Below are positions 31,874 to 40,073 of a stretch of 64,000 bases of DNA, piece by piece (within the stretch, counting starts at the first letter, position 1; every line of letters begins with the position of its first letter). Made by a program: the position numbers and the translations under genes. Below the pieces are notes generated by a model that saw only the letters and a list, made by a program, of their open reading frames with translations, was not told the origin of the DNA and searched no databases. Source of the DNA: DATEUP01 sp041485285 (GTDB lineage Archaea; Thermoplasmatota; DTKX01; DATEUP01); the NCBI GenBank assembly GCA_041485285.1, contig JBGPJF010000003.1, forward strand, positions 35,880 through 99,879, read 5' to 3'.

Positions 31874-34417
31874 TTACCTGCGCCGCTCGCGCAGGCCCTC
31901 AAAGGCCATCGCCGCCACCACGGCCAGCGTGACGGCTCCGGCAAACAGCGGCGCGCCGACATCCGGCGGCCCCTGGACGCGCTCGCTCACCTCCACGAAG
32001 CTGGAGGAATTGCCCTCCGCGCCGCCTTCGTCGACGACCACGAGCGTGACCGTGTGGTTGCCGGGCGTCCTGAAGTAGTGCATCACCTGCAAGCCCACCG
32101 CCGTCGTGCCGTCGCCGAAGTCCCACCGCGCGTCGGTGATGTAGCCGTCCTCGTCATAGGAGCCCGACCCGTCGAAGAGAATCGGGGTGCCAAGCACGGT
32201 CTCAAAATTGCTCATCGTGAAGGTGACCGTCGGCGGAATGACAAGCGGGCGGATCTTCACGATCGCCGCCTGGCCGCCCGTCACGCCCAATTCGTCGAAC
32301 ACGGTGAGGCGGACCGAGTAGTACCCCGGTTCCAGGTACGTGTGCGTGACATACGCGCCTTGCGCGGTGCCGCCGTCCCCGAACGACCAGAGGTGGCGGT
32401 AGATCCCGCCCTCCGCGTCGCTCGAAAGTTCCCCGGAAAAGCTGAGGTTCACCGTCGCCTTGAGCACGCCGGGCGGCAGGGTCATCACGGCGAAAGGCGG
32501 TTGGTTCGCCGCCGGGTCGAGCACCGTGATGGCAAGGCTCGTGCTCGCCGACGCCCCGAGTTCGTCCCACACGGTGAGCGAGACCGCGTACGACCCCAGC
32601 GCCGTGTAGGTGTGCGTGGCAAACCCGAGGGCGCTGGTCGTGCCGTCGCCGAAGTCCCACAGGTGGTCGACAATCCCGCCTTCGTGGTCGGAAGAGGGCT
32701 GCGCGCTGAAGTTCATCGGCAGGCCCGCCCAACCCCGCGTTTGGGCATCGATTGCCGCCGTTGGCGCGGTGTTCTCGCTGGCGGCAAGGATCTGCACGGA
32801 CGCGAAGGCCGTGCCCCCGGCCCCAAATTCGTCAATGACCGTGAGCGACACCGTGTAGAGGCCCCGCGTGGTGAAATTGTGCCGCACATAGGGGCCGCTG
32901 GCGTTTGTCCCGTCCCCGAACTGCCACTCCCGCCCATAGATCCCGCCGTCTTCGGGGTCGGACGACTGGTCGGACCCGAAGCCGACGGGCCGGTTCTCGA
33001 ATTGGATCGGCCGCGACATGTTGATGACCGCCATCGGCGGGCGGTTGTCTTCGCGGCGGAAGACCTGGAAGACGTGGGAGGTCGAGTTGGCGGTGCCGAT
33101 TTCGTCGGTCACCGTCAGCGTGACCGTGTAGTTCCCGGCCGCCGAAAACGCGTGTCGGATGAACGAGCCCGTGGCGTTGGTGCCGTCCCCAAAGTCCCAC
33201 CGGTGCGAATAGATTCCGCCTCCCTCGGGGTCGAAGGAGGCGCTGCCGTCGAAGGAGACCGAGGCGCCCTCAAATTGGTAGGAGCGGTTCTCCCAAAACA
33301 CGGGGACGGGCGGCTCGTTTCCAAAGACCTTCAGGTTCGACGTGTAGATCCCTTCGGGGCTGCTGATGTAGAGGAGTCCGCCTGGCCCGAAACGCAGGTC
33401 GAGGATGTGCGACACGGCGCGCGTGAACACGAGGTCTTCCGAGAGCACGCGGTCATAGCCGGGGGGGCCGAGGACGAGCCGGCGCAGGGACGCCGTGTTC
33501 CAGTCGCCGAAGAGGATGTCGGTCTGGTTGTCGGCGGCGTGGCGCGAGATGTCGGCGATGATCCCTGTCGGCGCGATCGTGGGGCTGATGGCCCAGATCG
33601 GGTTCTCGGCAGACGAGTTGTTGGCAAAGCCCTCGTCCCACGGCCACCCGTAGTTGGCGCCCGGCTTGAGGACGTTGACTTCGTCGTTGGTGAGCTCGCC
33701 GTTCTCGCTGATGACGGGCGTACCCGTCCGCGGCTCGAAGGTCAGCCCGAAGACATTGCGGTGACCGCGCGTGTACACGGGGGAGCCCGCGAAGGGGTTG
33801 TCCGAGGGGATCGTCCCGTCCTTGTTATAGCGCAGGACCTTGCCGCCCAAGTAAGAGATGTTGGACGCAAGCGCTCCGTTGTTGGAATCGCCCGTGGTAA
33901 CCCAGAGTTTGCCATCGGGCCCGAACCGCAGGATCCCGCCGTTGTGGTAGTCCCAGGCCGGGATGCCGGTGACGATGTCTTCGGAAACGCCCGAGGTGTT
34001 GTTCGCGGCCCAATAGCGGGTGATCCGGTTCTCGAGCACGGTCCCGTTGTCGAAGGTGTGGTAGATGTAGAGCCACGGGGTCGCCGAAAACGCGGGGTCG
34101 AGCGCGATGCCGATGAGGCCCATCTCGGCGGTCGTGTTGAGGTTGGCCACCGTTGTGAACGGCGTCGGCAGGAGCACGGGGCTCTGCCCGCTCACGTCCA
34201 CGACGCGGACGTTGCCGGTGTACTTCTCATTGTAGAAGAGGCGGCCGTCGGGGGAAAACACGAACGCGACGGGGAAGTCGAGGCCGAGGAGGTAGGGCGC
34301 TACCGGCCCGTCTCCCCCTGCAGCCGGGGCCGCGCCCAGCGGCAGCGCGCTCACGGTCACGAGCAGCGCAAGCGCGACGGCCATCGCGCCGGCGCGGCGC
34401 GGGCGACCCTGGCTCAT
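31874..34417 (-). CDS. Secreted PQQ-type sugar dehydrogenase with five PKD domains
   Basis: An 847-residue exported protein. A signal peptide (about 10-33) precedes a six-bladed glucose/sorbosone dehydrogenase domain (about 40-370) with LGLDFPVAFVFSPDGRLFYNEK and the catalytic-His region WDYHNGGILRFGPDGKLWVT. Five PKD domains follow at about 90-residue intervals, each marked by a FGDG turn (near residues 405, 497, 586, 675 and 766). The C-terminus is one transmembrane helix plus a basic tail (GLRERRR), so the enzyme is tethered to the membrane and faces outward. The sugar substrate is unknown. It starts leaderless after a TATA-like box at 34441-34452. Confidence 0.88.
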   Translation of the reverse strand: MSQGRPRRAGAMAVALALLVTVSALPLGAAPAAGGDGPVAPYLLGLDFPVAFVFSPDGRLFYNEKYTGNVRVVDVSGQSPVLLPTPFTTVANLNTTAEMGLIGIALDPAFSATPWLYIYHTFDNGTVLENRITRYWAANNTSGVSEDIVTGIPAWDYHNGGILRFGPDGKLWVTTGDSNNGALASNISYLGGKVLRYNKDGTIPSDNPFAGSPVYTRGHRNVFGLTFEPRTGTPVISENGELTNDEVNVLKPGANYGWPWDEGFANNSSAENPIWAISPTIAPTGIIADISRHAADNQTDILFGDWNTASLRRLVLGPPGYDRVLSEDLVFTRAVSHILDLRFGPGGLLYISSPEGIYTSNLKVFGNEPPVPVFWENRSYQFEGASVSFDGSASFDPEGGGIYSHRWDFGDGTNATGSFIRHAFSAAGNYTVTLTVTDEIGTANSTSHVFQVFRREDNRPPMAVINMSRPIQFENRPVGFGSDQSSDPEDGGIYGREWQFGDGTNASGPYVRHNFTTRGLYTVSLTVIDEFGAGGTAFASVQILAASENTAPTAAIDAQTRGWAGLPMNFSAQPSSDHEGGIVDHLWDFGDGTTSALGFATHTYTALGSYAVSLTVWDELGASASTSLAITVLDPAANQPPFAVMTLPPGVLKATVNLSFSGELSSDAEGGIYRHLWSFGDGGTAQGAYVTHTYLEPGYYSVRLTVFDELGVTGGQAAIVKIRPLVIPPTVTFTMSNFETVLGTPILFDGSGSYDEDGYITDARWDFGDGTTAVGLQVMHYFRTPGNHTVTLVVVDEGGAEGNSSSFVEVSERVQGPPDVGAPLFAGAVTLAVVAAMAFEGLRERRR

Positions 34418-34440
34418 CGGGAAAGCGGGATGGCGCCCGG

Positions 34441-34452
34441 CTCTTTACTTCT
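34441..34452 (-). promoter_or_regulatory. TATA-like promoter for the PKD dehydrogenase
   Basis: The minus strand reads AAGAAGTAAAGAG, about 28 bases before the ATG at 34417. Confidence 0.4.
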
Positions 34453-34574
34453 TCCTTTTGCTTCTCCGCAATTTCGCGGGAAGAAAGGGAGCCGCGCGCG
34501 CTTGACAAGGGGGGTTTCGATGCGCGCGCGGCGAAGGAGCGGGAAGGTGGGGGAGGGGAAAGGGAAAGGGGAAA

Positions 34575-34600
34575 GCGCGCGGGGGCGAGTCCCCGCGCGC
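34575..34600. repeat. Perfect 10-bp inverted repeat (hairpin)
   Basis: GCGCGCGGGG (34575-34584) and CCCCGCGCGC (34591-34600) are exact reverse complements around the 6-base loop GCGAGT. It lies in the 232-base gap after the stop of the 74-residue gene and before the dehydrogenase promoter. The surrounding sequence is a long purine-rich run (34538-34574). A role in ending the upstream transcript is possible, but no T-tract follows on the minus strand. Confidence 0.5.
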
Positions 34601-34649
34601 CATGGGTCTTGCGCGAGGGGGGCGGGCCCCCCTCACAAAGAGGCCACGT

Positions 34650-34874
34650 TTACGCGGACTTCATGATTTTCATGAAGCCGCCGGCTTCGTAGACACCGAG
34701 GTGCCGCTTCGAGAGGAGCCCCTCGAACACGGACCAGTCCACGGGCTCAACGTTCTTGTTGCGCCCCTTGGTGAACTGGACCTTTTCCGTCCCGCGAACG
34801 CGGGCGGGCTTGAGGCCCTTCTTGCTGGCAATCTCTCGTGCTTGCTCAATGCTGATGGCGTGCAGTCCGGTCAT
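34650..34874 (-). CDS. Small basic protein of unknown function
   Basis: A 74-residue basic protein with an N-terminal helix (ISIEQAREIASKKGLKPARV), a lysine-rich strand (EKVQFTKGRNKNVEPVDW) and a C-terminal helix ending in GGFMKIMKSA. The evenly basic, compact composition suggests a nucleic-acid or ribosome-associated protein, but no family is recognised. The frame continues to a TTG at 34940, but that codon would sit within the TATA-like TTGAAATATG (34931-34940, minus strand), so ATG 34874 is chosen. Confidence 0.65.
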   Translation of the reverse strand: MTGLHAISIEQAREIASKKGLKPARVRGTEKVQFTKGRNKNVEPVDWSVFEGLLSKRHLGVYEAGGFMKIMKSA

Positions 34875-34930
34875 GTTTGCATCCCTTGTCGCCGCCTTGT
34901 CGGCGGAGGCAATTTTGCAGGAGGGCGTTT

Positions 34931-34940
34931 CATATTTCAA
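34931..34940 (-). promoter_or_regulatory. TATA-like promoter for the 74-residue protein
   Basis: The minus strand reads TTGAAATATG, about 62 bases before the ATG at 34874, giving a leader of about 35 bases. Confidence 0.4.
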
Positions 34941-35163
34941 CGTTCGCGGCGGCGCCGTGCGTTATGCGTCAGGCTGCCCGCCGAAAGTTGTTGAGACGCT
35001 GATAACATGATACGCGCGCGCATGAGGCGGGTGCCGCGCGGTGGCGCGAGCCCTGCGCGCCAGGCGCACCCCCTTCTTCAGCGCGCGCTCACGCGCGCGC
35101 GACCAGGGGACTTCCAAAACATTCATCCCCGGCCGGGCGGCTTTCGCGGCTGGGCCCTCTTCC

Positions 35164-35418
35164 ATGGTGGACATCGAAATTGAGTACGAGGTCAACCCCG
35201 AACACAACGCCCACGCGGTGAAGCTGACCGACGCGCTCCTCGCCCAATTCGGCAAGCAAGTGAGCTTCATCAAGATCATCCCCTCCCACGAGGGAAAGTT
35301 CGACATTGCCATTGATGGTGAGATCACGTACACTTTGATGATGGAGAACCGACTGCCCGGGGTTAAGGAGATTTGCGACCAAGTCCACGAGCGGCTTCGG
35401 ACGACGGGCCGGATTTGA
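35164..35418 (+). CDS. Rdx (SelW-like) fold protein without CxxC
   Basis: An 84-residue protein with the order of the SelW/SelT/SelH thioredoxin-like family: a first strand VDIEIEYEV, a helix (AVKLTDALLAQFG), then FIKIIPSHEGKFDIAIDGE, the G-x-F-x-[IV]-x-[IV]-D-G-E core, and RLPGVKEICDQV. In family members a CxxC or CxxU follows the first strand; here the corresponding stretch is YEVNPEHN, with no cysteine. The only cysteine is near the C-terminus. ATG 35164 is used, although the frame is open to 35041. The redox role of the family is therefore doubtful for this member. Confidence 0.65.
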   Translation: MVDIEIEYEVNPEHNAHAVKLTDALLAQFGKQVSFIKIIPSHEGKFDIAIDGEITYTLMMENRLPGVKEICDQVHERLRTTGRI

Positions 35419-35486
35419 GTGGGGCGGCCGCCCCGCGGGTGCCAGACTTTCGGAATTGGACGGGTTCACGCGACCTTTAACCGATG

Positions 35487-35495
35487 TTTTATGTA
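35487..35495 (+). promoter_or_regulatory. TATA-like promoter
   Basis: TTTTATGTA is centred about 32 bases before the ATG at 35523. It supports that start over the upstream one at 35484, which would fall inside the box. Confidence 0.5.
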
Positions 35496-35522
35496 GCGTC
35501 GCGCGGCCTCACCAACCCTCCT

Positions 35523-36551
35523 ATGATCCTTCATCGGCCCGACCCCCGTGATCGTCCAAGCGACCCATCCGTCGTACACATCGACCCCGTGCTCCGGGCC
35601 CGGATTCTCGACACCGTGGAGCTCATGGACCGCCGCGGCTACGGCGTACCGCTCGAGCAATTCGCGCGCCTGCTCTATGGAGGGTCGGCCCCCGCCGAGG
35701 CGGTCGCCGCGGAGATCAGCCGCATGCCCCAGTTCACGGTCCGCCAGGGGCTCGTCGTGCGCCGAGACCGGGCGGGCCAGGAAGGGGCGATGGCCGCCCG
35801 CCAGGCCGGCCACGCACTGCACGCTCCCGAGGCCGCGGCGCTCGCCTCCGACTTCGCATCGCGCCTGGTCTCCAGCTGCTCGCTTGTGAGGTCGGTGTCC
35901 CTGACCGGCTCGATGGCGTCGAGCGGCTTCGACCCCCGCGACGACATCGACGTCAACATCGTAGCGAAGGCGGGCGCCAAGTACACGGTCTACCTCTGGT
36001 CGCTCGCGCTTTCGGCGGTCACTTCGCTCCGCAACCGGAACAAGTCGACCGACGAAATGGGGGCGCTGCCCTTCCTGCCCAAGATCATTTGCGTGAACGT
36101 CGTGTGGGAGGAATCCCAAGTCAGGCCGCTGGCGCGGCAGGACAAATGGATCGCCTACGAGCTCCTCATGCACCAGCCCATCCTCGGCGGGGCGTTTTGG
36201 CAGGGCGTCCTCGATGACAACCCGTGGATCGCCGAACACTTCCCCCAGGTGATTGAACCGGGATTCGTGGGGCCCGATGACAGGGCGGCGGCCGCCGCCG
36301 CCAGGGCCGCGCGGCCCGGGCGGTCATTCTTCGACTTCCTCGGTCGCCACCCCCATGTCCAGCGCGCGGTCGAGCGCCTCGCGCAGGTCGCGGTCATCGC
36401 GCTCCACCGCGTGGTGTCCATCACGCGCACACGGTCGCCCATCGCGCGCGAGCGCGAGGCCTTCGTCAACCTCGTGAAGCGGCCCTATTCGGTCTACGAC
36501 ATCCCCGGCCGCGAACGGCCCGTGCCCACTGCGGCCCTCGAACCGAGGTGA
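35523..36551 (+). CDS. Nucleotidyltransferase-fold protein
   Basis: A 342-residue protein. Residues about 15-90 are helical with a winged-helix-like pattern. Residues about 120-215 hold a DNA polymerase beta-like nucleotidyltransferase core: SLTGSMASSGFDPRDDIDVN, with G129-S130 and the metal-binding D141 and D143. The C-terminal region is basic and helical (AVERLAQVAVIALHRVVSIT). The substrate is unknown. Its stop overlaps the GTG start of the radical SAM gene (GTGA), so the two are translationally coupled and probably act together. Confidence 0.7.
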   Translation: MILHRPDPRDRPSDPSVVHIDPVLRARILDTVELMDRRGYGVPLEQFARLLYGGSAPAEAVAAEISRMPQFTVRQGLVVRRDRAGQEGAMAARQAGHALHAPEAAALASDFASRLVSSCSLVRSVSLTGSMASSGFDPRDDIDVNIVAKAGAKYTVYLWSLALSAVTSLRNRNKSTDEMGALPFLPKIICVNVVWEESQVRPLARQDKWIAYELLMHQPILGGAFWQGVLDDNPWIAEHFPQVIEPGFVGPDDRAAAAAARAARPGRSFFDFLGRHPHVQRAVERLAQVAVIALHRVVSITRTRSPIAREREAFVNLVKRPYSVYDIPGRERPVPTAALEPR

Positions 36552-37969
36552 GCCCCATGGCCCCGACTGCCACAGGCAAGAGGGTCCTCCTGGTTGACCC
36601 CCCGGCCCCCGACCTCGGCCTCAACCTGGGGCTCGGGTACCTCGCGGCCTGCCTCAAGCAAGCCGGCCACCATGTCAGGGTGCTTGACGCCAACAACCGC
36701 GCGCGCCGGCAGACGCGCTTCCAGATTGCGCGGGAGCTTCGGGAATTCAGACCCGACCTCGTCGGCGTTTCCGCGACCTCGCCCGTATACCGGGCCGCCC
36801 TGGCGGTCGCGCGCCAGGCGCGCGAGGAGGGTTTCGCCGGGCCCCTGATCATCGGGGGCGTCCACGCGAACCTGAACAAGTCCAAACTGCTCGAAGATGC
36901 CGACTGGGACCTGGTCGTTTTCGGCGAGGGCGAGCGCACGATCGTGGAGATCGCCGACGGCAAGCCGAAGGCGCAGATCCTCGGCCTCGCCTGGCGCGCC
37001 GACGACGGCCACGTCGAGGAGAACGGCGCCCGCCCGTTCCTTGCAGACCTCGACGAACTCCCCTTCCCGGACTTTTCGGTCTTCGGCCTCAAGCGCATCG
37101 GGTGGTACCCCATCATGACGAGCCGCGGGTGCCCCTTCGAGTGCGGCTTCTGCATGAGCCCCACGATCTGGTCGCGGAAGTGGCGCGAGCGGTCGGCCGA
37201 GAATGTGATCGCGGAGCTTGAGCACGCAAAGCGCACGTACGCGATTCACGGGTTCAACATGCGCGACGACAACTTCTCCATCAAGATGAAGCGGGGAAAA
37301 GAGATCTGCAGGCGCCTTGCCGAGACCAAGCTCGACCTCCCGTGGACGTGCAACAACGGGGTCTACGCGCGCCTCATCGACGAGGAGCTTGCAGGCCTCA
37401 TGGCCAAGGCGGGCTGCGTCCAAGTTTCGCTCGGAGTGGAGTCGCTGGTCGAGCCGGTATTCGACCGGGTGAACAAGGGCGAGAAGCTGGAGCACATCTA
37501 CAAGGCGGCCCACATGTTCAAGGAGAACGGCATCCGCGTCCGGGGGTTCATGATCCTGGGGCTCCCTGGCGACACCTTCGATTCCACCATGAAGTCCTTC
37601 GCGAGTGCCAAGGAGCTGGCGCTCGACGAGTACGGCTGGAACACGTTCCTGCCCTTCCCCTTCACCCCCGGCGGGGACTGGGTGCGCAAGCACGGTCGCC
37701 TCTTCAACCACGACCCGTGGGCGATGCAGCACGGCGACCTCGTGTTCGACACCCCGGAATTCCCCATCGAGGAGCGGCGCCGCGCGTGGCACACCATCTT
37801 GATGAAGACCCACCAGTACGGTTCGCTCTACGACCACTCGAAGTCCGCGCCGCGCAATCTCGGGCGCATCCTGGGCTTCATCTGGCGCTACGACCGCGGC
37901 CGGCTTCCGCAGCACCTCGTGGCCATTGGGCGCAGGTACCTCAGGTCCCGCGCCCGTTCGCCGGGCTAA
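36548..37969 (+). CDS. B12-binding domain radical SAM protein
   Basis: A 473-residue enzyme. Residues about 10-140 are a Rossmann-like cobalamin-binding domain (VLLVDPPAPDLGLNLGLGYL; IIGGVHANLNKSKLL; DLVVFGEGERTIVEI). The radical SAM domain follows with TSRGCPFECGFC (C195, C199, C202), MRDDNFSIKMKRGKEICRRL, SLGVESLVEPVFDRVNKGE and RGFMILGLPGDTFDSTM. This is the BchE/HpnP-type architecture, which often methylates or rearranges unreactive carbons. The substrate is not known. It overlaps the nucleotidyltransferase gene and converges with two methyltransferase genes. Confidence 0.88.
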   Translation: MSPMAPTATGKRVLLVDPPAPDLGLNLGLGYLAACLKQAGHHVRVLDANNRARRQTRFQIARELREFRPDLVGVSATSPVYRAALAVARQAREEGFAGPLIIGGVHANLNKSKLLEDADWDLVVFGEGERTIVEIADGKPKAQILGLAWRADDGHVEENGARPFLADLDELPFPDFSVFGLKRIGWYPIMTSRGCPFECGFCMSPTIWSRKWRERSAENVIAELEHAKRTYAIHGFNMRDDNFSIKMKRGKEICRRLAETKLDLPWTCNNGVYARLIDEELAGLMAKAGCVQVSLGVESLVEPVFDRVNKGEKLEHIYKAAHMFKENGIRVRGFMILGLPGDTFDSTMKSFASAKELALDEYGWNTFLPFPFTPGGDWVRKHGRLFNHDPWAMQHGDLVFDTPEFPIEERRRAWHTILMKTHQYGSLYDHSKSAPRNLGRILGFIWRYDRGRLPQHLVAIGRRYLRSRARSPG

Positions 37970-38556
37970 ACGCCCCCCTTGACGCCGAGCAGGGTCGGGA
38001 ACTCCGCCTGCTCCACGCCGGATCGCGCCTTGAGGCGCCGGGTGATCCCCACGGTGCCGGGCAGGCGGAAGGGAATCAGTTTGAACGAAAGCCCCGCGCT
38101 GCGGAAATGGGACTCGACCTCCGCTTTGTCAAAGTGGCGGTAGCTCGGGTTGCCGGTCCTCGCGCGCGCGGTGGCCTCTCCTTCCCGCGCGCCCTCCGAG
38201 GAGGCGTGCACCGGCGACAGCAGGACGATGAGCGCGCCTCCCGGTCGAAGGGCTTCGGCCGCGGCCCTCACGGCGGCCCCCGGGTCGGCTGCGTACTGCA
38301 GGCTGGCACAGGCCGTTACCACCGCGACGCTCCCCCGGCGCAGCGGCAGCGCCTCCCACCCGGCTTTGACGGTGCTCCCTCCGGCCGTCGGGTCAAGCGA
38401 ACATACGGCCAGGCCCTTACCCTCGAGTTCCCGGCCCAAGTGGCCGGCGCCTGCGCCGCAGTCGGCGGCCCACTCGCCTTCCTTCGCGTACCACATGGCC
38501 AGGGTCGCAGCGAACTTGTGCGCGCGAGCGTGCACCGCACGGTACCTCGGTTCCAT
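37966..38556 (-). CDS. SAM-dependent methyltransferase (class I)
   Basis: About 196 residues. Motif I is AADCGAGAGHLGREL; SLDPTAGGSTVKAGWEALPL and VTACASLQYAADPGAAVRAA follow, then LRPGGALIVLLSPVH, the motif IV-V order of Rossmann-fold methyltransferases. A C-terminal segment contains LSFKLIPFRLPGTVGITRRL. ATG 38556 shares a base with the stop of the upstream methyltransferase (TGATG), so both are made from one message. The acceptor is unknown. Confidence 0.8.
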   Translation of the reverse strand: MEPRYRAVHARAHKFAATLAMWYAKEGEWAADCGAGAGHLGRELEGKGLAVCSLDPTAGGSTVKAGWEALPLRRGSVAVVTACASLQYAADPGAAVRAAAEALRPGGALIVLLSPVHASSEGAREGEATARARTGNPSYRHFDKAEVESHFRSAGLSFKLIPFRLPGTVGITRRLKARSGVEQAEFPTLLGVKGGV

Positions 38557-39389
38557 CACGCACCGACCCGCCTAAAAGTGAGGAGGCTGAAGTAGCCCAT
38601 CCGGTTCCAAGGGGGTTTCCCCGCGATGCGGCGCTCGGCCCGCGCGAGGGCGCCCGCCAATCGAGGGAGGCGGCGGATGTACTTGTCGAGGTGCGGCGGC
38701 GGCACCAGGATGTTGGTCCCCTCCACCGACACGAGCTCGAAGGAGGGCCGCATCGCCTCCGCGAATTCGTCCACGGAGAACAGGAACACCGGGATACGCT
38801 CGGGGCGGTCCTTGGAGACGGCCATCTGCGTGTTGCGCCCCACCTTCCGTGCAGGTTTCTCGAACCGCAGCAAGAGCGGGTAAAGGAACACTTCCCAGAG
38901 CACCGTGGGGTTGACGAGCCCCGCGACGAAGGGTGCCCCGGGCTTGAGCAGCGCGGCGAGGCCATCCCGCGCGGCCGCCGGCGAGTCGTCGAGGTTGAGC
39001 GTGCCGAAGAGCGAGTACGCGCCTCCAAAGCTCGCGGGGCCCCACCGTTCGACGAGCGTCCCGGCCTCGGACGTTGGAAGGTGCACCGTCTCAATGCGGT
39101 CCGAAACGCCCTTCCTCTCCGCCCGCTCCCGCGTGAGCTCCAACATCCGCACGCTGATGTCGAGCGCAACGACACGGACTCCATGGGAAGCGAGCAGGCA
39201 AGCATCGGCGCCGGTGCCGCAACCGACGTCGAGGACGCGGTCGCCCTCGTGGAAAAGCTCGCGCAGCCGCAGCGTCGACCGGCTCTTTGCCAGGGCCGCC
39301 CCCGCCGTGCCCCCGACCTCCTCGTCATAGCGTTCGGCGAGGTCGTCGTAGAGCCGCTCCGCCAGTTCGCGGCGGCTCTCGGGGGTCAT
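38556..39389 (-). CDS. SAM-dependent methyltransferase (class I)
   Basis: About 277 residues. Motif I is RVLDVGCGTGADACLLASHG, with the acidic SAM-ribose residue in VVALDISVRMLELTRERA. FGGAYSLFGTLNLDDSPAAA and LLKPGAPFVAGLVNP complete the core. The C-terminal half (FLYPLLLRFEKPARKVGRNT, then VPPPHLDKYIRRLPRLAGAL) is substrate-specific and unassigned. ATG 39389 is preferred over ATG 39416, because the latter lies within the TATA-like GCTTATGCAA (39411-39420), which gives a leaderless start at 39389. Confidence 0.82.
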   Translation of the reverse strand: MTPESRRELAERLYDDLAERYDEEVGGTAGAALAKSRSTLRLRELFHEGDRVLDVGCGTGADACLLASHGVRVVALDISVRMLELTRERAERKGVSDRIETVHLPTSEAGTLVERWGPASFGGAYSLFGTLNLDDSPAAARDGLAALLKPGAPFVAGLVNPTVLWEVFLYPLLLRFEKPARKVGRNTQMAVSKDRPERIPVFLFSVDEFAEAMRPSFELVSVEGTNILVPPPHLDKYIRRLPRLAGALARAERRIAGKPPWNRMGYFSLLTFRRVGA

Positions 39390-39410
39390 GCCGAGTCGAG
39401 CGGGCGTGCG

Positions 39411-39420
39411 TTGCATAAGC
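39411..39420 (-). promoter_or_regulatory. TATA-like promoter for the methyltransferase pair
   Basis: The minus strand reads GCTTATGCAA, centred 27 bases before the ATG at 39389. Confidence 0.5.
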
Positions 39421-39985
39421 CTTCCTTGAAAGGGCGCACGCGTTCGGCCTGCACGATCGCGTTCCCCGACCGGGCGGTTAGGGCGCCGTCGAACCCCCCC
39501 CCAAGCAGCCCCCGCTCGGGTACCATCGCGACCGCGTCGGGTTATGCGGCGACTCTCCTACGGGGGGCGCCCGGCAAAGCGAACGGCAAGTCCGCGCCCA
39601 TTTGCCGCGAATTTGCCGGGCCACCCGAGGACCCCGCAACGCCCGTGCCGAGCTCTTCCGCGGTTGCTGGCAAAGAGACGGCAACTGCCGATCCGCGCGT
39701 CGGCTTTCGGGCAAGGCGGCCCGCCGATCTTCTTGCGCCCCAACTTCGCCCGCCAGCCGATGACGAGCACCGGCGGCGGCCTCTTGGCTTTTGCCCAGCG
39801 ATCACTTGCGACCGCAAAAGGATCATATGCTAGAGCGCTTTCGTCGGAATCACAGATGAGCTTTGCCTTCATGCCAGAATCCAACCGCCGGCTCGGCTTG
39901 GAATCGGCACGTCGGCGATTGGCATCGCCCCCTGACACTTACCTGAGTACCCAGGCAAAATCCCCCGATTGTTGACCTCTCACCA
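39421..39985. other. Long intergenic stretch without a supported gene
   Basis: This is the longest gap in the window. ORFs cross it on both strands, but none has recognisable motifs. Its right part is visibly less GC-rich than the surroundings. A near-palindrome CCTGAGTACCCAGG (39942-39955) lies about 40 bases before the TATA-like element of the glycosyltransferase gene and could be a regulatory site. A small RNA or long control region is possible but unproven. Confidence 0.4.
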
Positions 39986-39997
39986 TACATTACATAG
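39986..39997 (+). promoter_or_regulatory. TATA-like promoter for the glycan locus
   Basis: TACATTACATAG lies about 82 bases before the ATG at 40074. The resulting leader of about 55 bases contains a GGTGAAAG ribosome-binding-like motif shortly before the start. Confidence 0.4.
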
Positions 39998-40073
39998 TGT
40001 CGAAGATTCCACGTCGCACCGCCTCCCAAGATTCCCGAGAAAGCAACCCGAAAGTGAAAGGTGAAAGCCCGAG

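Noticed and set aside
32054..34666. Open frame of 870 codons on the plus strand
   Set aside because: It lies opposite the PKD dehydrogenase, which has clear domains. The frame is Arg/Asp/Gly-rich without motifs, as expected from GC-rich third positions.
39544..39975. ORFs on both strands in the gap before the glycosyltransferase
   Set aside because: No motif, signal peptide or family pattern is seen, and the two strands contradict each other.
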